A DNA stretch of 64,000 nt, taken from positions 2,418,001-2,482,000 of the forward strand of contig JAPNXP010000015.1 of NCBI GenBank assembly GCA_028753945.1. The letters run 5' to 3'. Of this stretch, positions 56,506 to 64,000 are shown one piece after another (the first letter of the stretch is position 1; every line of letters starts with the position of its first letter). Origin of the DNA: Hexactinellida sp. DTS-2022 (taxonomy: Eukaryota > Porifera > Hexactinellida). Both the position numbers and the translations under genes were made by a program. Under the pieces are notes generated by a model, which saw only the letters and a program-made list of their open reading frames with translations, had not been told where the DNA came from and searched no databases.

Positions 56506-57042
56506 CGGTTGCAGGGGCGTCGATTTGAAAAGAAGATTGGGGTGGCGAACATCATGCTGTCTCATATTAGGTTGAAAAGCGTAGTTTCGCCCTGAGCTGG
56601 AATCGGTCATTACATTAGGGTTGGCAGATTACCAAATTCCCAAACCCGGACAAAATTTAGAATTTACAAAATATTCAAGTTACTTTAACTAAAAGTGGCG
56701 TATCTCTCTGAAACTGGGGAGCAAGCCTAAATTTTTCGGGAACGATTATCTTTCGCGAGATAATAAGTCGTGTTTTAAATGAAATTTGTTTGCCAATAGA
56801 CAAACTTGCTATTAGTGGAACATAACTAACATTAAATGTTTGCTTTTTGATAGAAAACACCTTGCGAATGGAAATAATTGAAATACCTAACCTATAGTGG
56901 GTGGGACAATTTGTATTTTGCATTGGTTGAAGCAATGAAAGTTTCTTCACATAATATTTTGTAGTACAGGCCCGGCGTAAGCAAAATTAAGTTAGTACGG
57001 AAAAATTATACAGAGGAAAAACCTGGTACGGCAATTTCCACG

Positions 57043-59373
57043 GGTAGCTGGATTTTGTCCTAAAAAGTTTCCGGAATTTGTCCTAAATATGAGTTTGGAA
57101 TTTGTCCTAAATATTTTGGAACTTGTCCTAAATTTTAAAACTGGAATTTGTCCTAAATAAATTCTGAATTTGTCCTAAATATTCTGGAATATGTCCTAAA
57201 TCTTAAAACTGGAATTTGTCCTAAATAAATTCTGAATTTGTCCTAAATATTCTGGAATATGTCCTAAATCTTAAAACTTGAATTTGTCCTAAAAATATCT
57301 GAATTTGGCCTAAATATTGAATTTGGAATGATCGGGATGTTTAATAATCTTAAACTTTCTAAAGATAGTAACAAATAACATAAATATGGAATTACTAATA
57401 AATGAAAACAATTTAGTATATACTATATGAAAATGAATTATTGGAAAATTTTCAGAATGCCTTTTATTTCTTCCCTACAAATAGGACAATTAACTTTAAT
57501 GTCCATTAGGTGTTCTGCACATGACTGACAAAACCCTCCATGAACGTAATCGTTATGTAAGAGGGCAAAATTCTCGTTTCTTGTTAATAAACATACATGA
57601 CACACATTTTCTTCTTGTTTGGTATTTGTATCTCCAGGTATACTTGCATCATTAAATTCATCTTCGATCAATTCTGGTATAAAATGTGCGCGCCCTATAG
57701 TTAATGCTATACAATTTAGTAATTCTGTTGTATTTAATGAACCATTTAGAAATTTGTCTTTGCAACTATTTCTCTTGGTTCGTTTAGCTTTAGCAATGGA
57801 ATTGGGTCCTCTTGTTGTTTCCAAACCTTGAAACAATCTTTAGTATTCGATATCATAATCTGCAATTACATTTTCCAAGCATGCTGTAAACTTCCAGATA
57901 TTAGGATGAGGCGTTTTAATGATTGCTTTTAAGTTTTTGTGATACGACTCTGCCCCGTTGTTAGTTGCATTTTCATAAATAAAAACTGATAGGTTTTCGT
58001 GTCCAATTATCCATGTTCTATGAAAATAACTTCTGAACTTCTTAATCAGCTCTTTTTCAGCATCATCTATACCAATTGATGGAATTTCCAAAGATAGGTA
58101 AACAGAACGTATTTCCTCTTCTGGGAGCAAAGGTAAAGCCATTATTTTTCGTATCCACATTGAAAAGCTTTGATTTCGCTGGTATAATTTAGAAAGACCA
58201 AGCTTCTGGACCCTTTCAAAAATTGCTTTCGTAAAATGAAACCAACAACTAATTATAGTAATTGATGGAAATACTGCTATGAAGGCATTTCTTGATGCCT
58301 GCTCAAAATCGCCAATTGCGAAAGTCGGATTGAAACCAGGTATCAGTTGTCGAATTGTTAACAATACAACTGTGTAGAGTCTCTCCGTTTTTCGAGTCAT
58401 TAGAACATGCAACGCTGGAAGAGTGTGATCTTTAAAATTAATGAAAATGGTGAATAGTTGATAAAATAATTTAGGAACAACCTTGAATGTTGCATCAAAC
58501 TGGATATCTGATGAATTTCTTAGATTATTTATCATCTGCTCTGATCCCCAAATAACTGCTACTTCATCATTATCGATAACTGTTTGGAAATGATTTCTTG
58601 TGAAATTATGTGATTCTTGTAAATGGGAACCGAATTCTAGAGCAGATGCGGGCATTTTTGGTTGTAAGATCCTTCTCCTCTTGTACATGCTGCTTTCTAA
58701 ACATTTAAAAGTAACTGATGCAGCTTCATTTTGTTCTCGACAAGAATCATTGAATACTTCTCTAAGGTTTACTGTTGAAATCTCAGCTTTTCGTTTAATA
58801 GTATTACTTATGATAATCTTTTCAGATTTGTGTGCCGCTGCGTCATGATTATGTGGGCATTTGATTTCGAGTAGATCTGTTTGTTTGTTGATCATTCCAG
58901 TGCAAGTACAAGAGTTGCTTCGAAATAATGCACATTTGACGTAGATGGAATTGCCATATTCTCGGGACTTAACATAGCGAAAACCTTGGCATTCATAATT
59001 ACTTGAATTTAATTTCTTTCCTTCAATTGTGGAATATTCCATTGTGAAATATACGCTTAATAGAAATAAAATAGGTAGATTCGAAATGGTTAACTACATA
59101 TAACTTAAGAAACTATCTATACTTTACAAGAAAATAGACACCCATATAAATTAGTGTTTCGTATACAACACTGACATACAAACAATGTTCGATTTAAAGC
59201 GAATCCTTAGATAAGTGTTTAGGAGAAAACTTCATTTAGGACAAATTCAGAATTTATTTAGGACAAATTCCAGATTCAATATTTAGGACAAATTCAGAAT
59301 TTATTTAGGACAAATTCCAGATTCAATATTTAGGACAAATTCAGAATTTATTTAGGACAAATTCAGGTTTCCC
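57043..59373 (-). mobile_element. MULE transposon B with tandem-array termini
   Basis: This 2.33-kb element is flanked by a perfect 9-bp duplication ATTTCCACG (57034-57042, 59374-59382). The left array (57050-57330) has about 12 units around GAATTTGTCCTAAAT; the right array (59231-59366) has six units of the complement. The transposase gene lies on the minus strand between them and is broken only by a single stop. It is the best-preserved MULE in the window. Confidence 0.93.
57438..59042 (-). pseudogene. FLYWCH-MULE transposase-RING gene of element B, one in-frame stop
   Basis: From the ATG at 59042, 400 codons run to TAA at 57842-57840; the same frame then continues 133 more codons to 57438. 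Residues 13-72 are a FLYWCH-like finger (YVKCALF, KCPHNHD). The MULE transposase follows with D183 (QFDATFKVVP), D245 (AIGDFEQAS), the CWFHF block at 266-270 and E365 (NNGAESYH), a complete DDE triad. After the stop, a RING finger is readable: CHVC, HGGFCQSC, CPIC. The first codons after the stop (R-L-F-Q-G-L-E-T-T-R) align with element A across the stop, so the original protein ran through. A truncated 400-residue protein could still be made from an intact start. Confidence 0.9.
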
Positions 59374-59869
59374 ATTTCCACGCCTGCAAATAGGTAGCTA
59401 TAACAATTCTGAGAAAAGCTATGTTGACTAATTCATTGAATAATTCACGTTAATTATGAATAATTCAATAATTAATGAATTATTCATTTTAGGAAAAAAG
59501 TGGTACGGCAATTGCCGTACCTGTCGTACCAGCTGCGCCGCCCCTGTTGTAGCATACAATTTAACAATACAACCGAGCGAGCGTTGCGAGCGGGAAAATT
59601 TTTTAGACGTTCAAGCCCTAGAACAATTAACATCATTGAAACAAATCATAAGTTTCATAGTTGTATTTTTGGGTCTTGTCTTAACATATCACGCATTATT
59701 AATAAATAATTTCACGACACCAATAAATTACTAATTTTGTTGGAAAAAAAATGTAAGTGCGCCAAATAATTGGGGGGCGAAATGATACTCTCGCCCCCCC
59801 TGTATTGACATTGGGGGGCATTCGCCCCCCTTGCCCCCCCAGGATCGACGCCCTTGCCGGCGGTTGGAC

Positions 59870-60850
59870 TTCCATCAAGTGTTGACTGAGTCTTTCTACG
59901 GTCTCGGTCCGACGAAATACAAGCCACGTTATTTCAGCAGTCTTCACAGCGCTCTGACCCTTCTGAACAGCGCTAGTGGCTCAAATTTTGACTGATCGAT
60001 GATGCCCCAATGGGATGTAAATCGACCGAGGAGCTCTATCTCTGGCCCGAGGAAGCAAAGGTGTCGAAGACTGCAGCTACGAACAGCTCTAGCATGTGAT
60101 GTCGGCATGCAAGGAACAACAATCTGCGGCTAAAGAAGCTCTGCACAATGATAATCGTTCCTGTATGAACTTCCGTTTTGCTTGCTATTGTGTCAAAGCA
60201 CAGGCCGTCAAGATTCTGCTCAACTCCTGAACATTCATGAATAAATTCCAAGATGTTCTGATCCATCAGCTGTCCAGTTCCAAATGATATAATGGGGATG
60301 CCTATTTTTTATGCACCCAGACCACATACAACATTTGCCAGACGGTGCTCTTCGTTTCATCTCGGTTGGCACCCATTAACCATCGAAATGCGTGACCAGT
60401 GGATCCATAGGTTGGAAATTTTGCCTACCGCTCGCTGCCATAAACTCACTCGACTCGTTATGAGCATCAATATTTGTGGAGCGCCACAATGTAAGCTGGT
60501 TGACGTCCACCTCTGCTGCGGTAAGAGCAGGCATAACGATCATATCGCCTAGCGAGTCAACTTCTGTCCTGTCTAGCGCTGAATTGAAGGCTTGGTCCTC
60601 AATGAGGCAGCGTTTCGGCAAGCGGTTCAGATTATGAACCTTGTGGAGGTAGCGACACTTTTAAAATCCTCTTATGCAGTTATGACGAAGTATCTTCGTC
60701 TTCAGTGGCAGAGCACTCGCCTTTGCTAACAGTTAGTTGAATTAGTCAAATTAAGATCATTGTAAGTGCAAGGCTCTGATGCTGCTGTTGACACTGTTGC
60801 TCGGACAGCTTTCGCTTCAGGCGCTTCACAGCAGAACTTCTGAAGTTGGT
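59870..60850 (-). pseudogene. Relic of a GC-rich transposon-like gene, 5' part
   Basis: On the minus strand, broken frames give AFNSALDRTEVDSLGDMIV, EVDVNQLTLWRST, DPLVTHFDGKWVP, LDGLCFDTIASKTEVHTGT and LLFLACRHHMLELFVAAVFD, then weaker matches toward 59870. The FDT and ACRHH phrases match my recollection of an uncharacterised multicopy invertebrate protein family, probably transposon-encoded. At least several stops and shifts are present. The downstream part of the same gene lies at 55905-56505, beyond the nested insertions. Confidence 0.6.
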
Positions 60851-60861
60851 GTCCTTGTATA

Positions 60862-60945
60862 GTAGGGTCAAAATCTAAGATTCCGTAACCAACCTCGGAA
60901 AGTTAGGTCTTATGCCTGGTTCTGAGGCATAAAACCATTTTTACA
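60862..60945. repeat. One-end remnant of the 37332-37977 element family
   Basis: GTAGGGTCAAAATCTAAGAT and CCGTAACCAACCTCGG follow the order of the left terminal repeat at 37332 with scattered changes. There is no opposite end. Confidence 0.7.
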
Positions 60946-61857
60946 TAGCAACGCTGGAATGTATCAAAAATATGTCAGGAATGTGCGAACATTCCATTCT
61001 CAAATTGTGTGCCTATCCAATCTAGTGACCCCTCCTTCAACTCCACTAGTATAATTATACATATATCGACCCTCTAAAATGGGATTTGATGAGATTTATC
61101 TCAAAATCTTCAATTTTAGGTTTATCTCGCACATTCCTGACATATTTATGATACATTCCAGCGTTCCAGCGTGATATATCAAATTGCTGGAAATTTTACG
61201 CTGAGTAACAATATGGTGATTATAAGTTAATTAGATTTGTTTTGAGAAAGTTAGTTACGAAAATGTCGGCGATTTACTATGAAATGGCCGACACTGCCAC
61301 CCGTGTAAAAAAATTTCCCCATAAAACGGATTTTGGATATGTTATTCTACGAAAAATTCCGCTTCTAATGATACTAAAATACTCTTTGTATGAATTTTTC
61401 TCGGTATGACCCATTTTGGGATTTCAACCACCAGATTATATTTATAGTTAGTCAGAATGAGAAATTGAAATTGCAGAAAAGGCCTGTGTTGTTTCTCTGA
61501 CAACCTGGATTTTATTGCCATATAGGCACACAAATTTCTGTGGAGATTGCATTGAGAGGCTAAGAGGGCTGGGGCAACCTTGTCCTATATGTTGTACACA
61601 AATAGAAGATAGTTTTCAAATATTCACAAGTTAAATGGAGCATACGTACCATATATTTAGTATTATTTGTTGTTTTTCTTCTAATAAGCTTACAAATACC
61701 AGGGCCGGCGCCACCGGGGGTGTCCGGACACCCACTGCCTCAAGGAAATGAAGCGGTGCTTGGACAATGACACCCACTACACCCACAACTCATAATACGT
61801 GGTGCCGGCAATGAATACTAGTTAAATACACATCATGATAATTACAACAATCAGCTA
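60946..61857. other. Intergenic, inverted-repeat remnants
   Basis: GCTGGAATGTATCAAAAATATG (60953) is mirrored by CATATTTATGATACATTCCAGC (61140), a small inverted-repeat element. A GC-rich hAT-like end (CAGGGCCGGCGCCACC) lies at 61701. No gene. Confidence 0.5.
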
Positions 61858-61960
61858 GAAATTCTGACAAAATCAGAACTCGATAAAAACTATTCTGACA
61901 AAGTCAGAACTCGATAGAAACTCTTCTGACAAAGTCAGAACTCGATAAAAACCATTGTGA
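61858..61960 (+). repeat. 30-bp tandem repeat with hairpin units
   Basis: Three to four copies of TTCTGACAAAGTCAGAACTC followed by GATAAAAACTA. Each unit contains the self-complementary TCTGAC/GTCAGA. Degenerate TTCTGAC units continue to about 62020. Confidence 0.85.
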
Positions 61961-62204
61961 CAAATGCCAGTAATGAAAATTCTGACTAATGACAACTTCA
62001 AAATTCTGACAAATGCAGGTGCCCTAACCGAGTTATACTGAAGTACATATATGTATACAAATTACAAAAGCAAATAAACTCTGCAATTTAATCAATGTTT
62101 AATGCTGATATTTGTAATCAACATAAGATTTCCAGTAATTATAGGGGTCACACATGGCCTACTATATTATACGGCTAGATAAGTAAAGTATTTGCTCATT
62201 TCAT

Positions 62205-63742
62205 TTCCAGGCCAGTGTTTACTTTCTAATTGCTCGTAAAATGAATTACCTATTGTCATGGAATAAACTAAACTTAGGTTTTCAAATACGCTAGAAACAT
62301 CCAAAATACTTTTGAGAATGATTTTACATCGGATTTAACCACAATGACGTAATCAAATTTACATACCCATATATGGTAATTATGACTCTAGTATACAATT
62401 AAAATAAATAAAAAATTAGAAAATGAGTACTTGATTCTTTCCAGTATCCATTAGGCATGTTGTCAATTGTACATAGCAATTTGTGGTCTGTCTAAATATC
62501 TTGTGTTAAATTTAATAGTACATGAGGAAGGAAGCAAATCAGAAAAACCCGCAGTAAAAATCAGGTTTCCACATTTAAATCCAACAAACGCCAGAAAATC
62601 TAATTAGGCTCAACTCTCGAGTTGAAAAAATTCTTTCCAATCCTATCCATAGTTATATCAGTATAATCCTTCTCTATACTGATAACAAATCCACCATCAA
62701 AATTGAATTCAAAGAATATTCGCTCGAGTGATTGAGTATAATTAAAATTACGTAATACTACATTCCTATACTAAGTGAAAATATGTGCGCCTATTTTACT
62801 CCAAAAATCACAGAAGTTTAAGCGCTTATAGAGCTTTATTCAATAGATATATTAGTGAATATATCCAAGCTATTTCCTCTTCAGTTTTCGTGCTTACTAT
62901 ATCGTTATTAGTCAGATACTGAAACCTAGACAATGATTTGGTGATTATTTGGCATTTTTTTGATTCAAATATTACAACAATTCTTTAGATCTATTTGCAA
63001 CTTTAAAAACAGCTTGGATGTATCTACTAGCATACTCTTAAATATTCTCAATACTTAATTCATCTTAAACTAGTTTCAACTTTTAGAAAAATAACGTCAT
63101 GTTGGCTCTGGCTCGACTTTCTCGAAAAATTATTTCTAAAATTAGTGCAAATTCCTAGAGAAGAAGGCACTTCCGGTGCCATATTTCCTGAAGTATTTGG
63201 AATTTTTGAATTAGACTTTCAGTGAATACTCTAAACATGTAGACCCAGGGTTCTTAAACTTTTTCACCCCATGCCCCCCTTGGTTGATGAGTTTGCTTTT
63301 TCTAAGGGTATTACGCCCCTCATACAATACCTTTACGCCCCCCTAGGGGGGCGCCCCCCCCCAGTTTAAGAACCCCTGATGTAGACCTTGCTAAATATGC
63401 ACTAAACATTAAATTTACGCATTATGGAATTTCATTTTCAACTCCAGGGTCGAGCATTAAATCCAACAAACGCCAGAAAATCTAATTATACTAATCTTGT
63501 ATTTCTTGTTCCAAATAGAAAAAATTAAAAGTACTAATTTTCTGATTTATTTTAATAGTATAGAGTAATAATTACCATATATGGGTATGTATATTTGATT
63601 ACGTCATTGCGGTTAAATCCCGCGAGAAATCATTACCAAAAAGTGTTCTAGATGTTTCCAGTCTATTTGAAAATTTAAGTCTAATTGATTCCATGACAAT
63701 AGGTAATTCATTTTACGAGCAATTAGAAAGTAAACACTTAGT
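62205..63742. mobile_element. Inverted-repeat element with about 190-bp arms
   Basis: 62205-62395 (GTGTTTACTTTCTAATTGCT ... CATATATGGTAATTAT) is mirrored by 63562-63742. The phrase AAATCCAACAAACGCCAGAA occurs as a direct repeat at about 62578 and 63460. A well-bounded hAT element is nested at 63246-63378. The ends and any target duplication were not resolved; no transposase frame was seen. Confidence 0.7.
63246..63378. mobile_element. hAT-type miniature element
   Basis: The ends CAGGGTTCTTAAACTTT and AGTTTAAGAACCCCTG, with ATGTAGACC on both sides. C-rich blocks lie inside. Confidence 0.88.
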
Positions 63743-64000
63743 CCAGCAATAAGGTGAAAGATTGTACATTTTCGAGATAAAAGTACCAAATTTTGCACAA
63801 TTGTAGTATTATAGGTTCTGATCAACTTCAGCAATGGCACATAGCAGAATTTTTGGAAGAACAAAATTTCAGGGGGTCAAAAATTGGTGCCCAATCGAAT
63901 CGCCGAAGTATAAATAAAGGATAGCTCATTCAAATGCTTCTTAACGACTTTATATTGTCAGATTTGTGCTCAGCACTTAATTTCCAGCATTTTGATAGGT

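Larger units (their letters stand above)
56967..59546. mobile_element. hAT-type element, middle shell of the nested stack
   Basis: The ends CAGGCCCGGCG and GCGCCGCCCCTG, with near-perfect 8-bp duplication TTGTAGTA / TTGTAGCA (56959-56966, 59547-59554). GTGGTACGGCAATT phrases near both inner sides recall the element at 31518-31783. MULE B is inserted within it. Confidence 0.8.
56512..59857. mobile_element. hAT-type element, outermost shell of a nested stack
   Basis: The left end CAGGGGCGTCGATTTG and the right end AGGATCGACGCCCTTG are related inverted ends. Flanks ACGCGGTT and CGGCGGTT agree at 6 of 8. It interrupts the GC-rich relic gene and contains the elements at 56967-59546 and 57043-59373. 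Confidence 0.7.

Noticed and set aside
57840..59042. Reading the 400-residue MULE frame and the RING frame as two separate genes
   Set aside because: They are in the same frame, separated by one stop, the RING part has no ATG at its start, and element A aligns across the junction.

Overview
The window is about two-thirds A+T and looks like nuclear DNA of an invertebrate animal. The animal signals are a tubby-family gene with spliced exons, a PPP1R14-type phosphatase inhibitor, a THAP-domain P element, FLYWCH/MULE transposases, Helitrons and a crowd of hAT and Tc1/pogo miniature elements. I cannot resolve the phylum. No reverse transcriptase, LTR element, rRNA or tRNA gene was recognised; the mobile fraction appears to be almost entirely DNA transposons.

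Layout. 1-6.1 kb holds dispersed repeats and hAT miniatures. 6.1-9.4 kb is a complete P element with perfect 61-bp terminal inverted repeats and an uninterrupted 850-codon transposase. 9.6-10.8 kb carries two small host genes tail to tail: a PPP1R14-like inhibitor (+) and a DUF1761-type membrane protein (-). 11.2-17.3 kb is repeats, including a miniature element whose ends match the P element and a 0.9-kb palindrome. 17.4-19.8 kb is a MULE transposon (A) with decayed FLYWCH, transposase and RING segments. 20.7-37.2 kb is one tubby-like gene on the minus strand: three exons join in phase into about 461 residues, and its 12.4-kb and 2.6-kb introns are packed with elements, among them MULE D and two large palindromes. 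37.3-44 kb is more TIR elements and Helitrons. 44.6-45.5 kb is a GC-richer Mutator-like/PHD coding fragment. 49.3-51.8 kb is a single-exon leucine-rich-repeat gene. 53.7-55.3 kb is element E. 55.9-60.85 kb is an old GC-rich transposon gene split by three nested insertions, the innermost being MULE B (57.0-59.4 kb). 61-64 kb is inverted and tandem repeats.

The most distinctive system is a set of MULE-type transposons (A, B, D and the miniature C) whose terminal inverted repeats are not single sequences but facing arrays of short tandem units. Each family has its own unit, but all four share a GTCC-centred core close to TTnGTCCkA. All four begin with GG or GGG and are flanked by 8-9 bp target duplications. 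A and B encode FLYWCH + MULE transposase + C-terminal RING. Comparing A with B shows that the only break in B, one in-frame TAA, falls where A has a sense codon.
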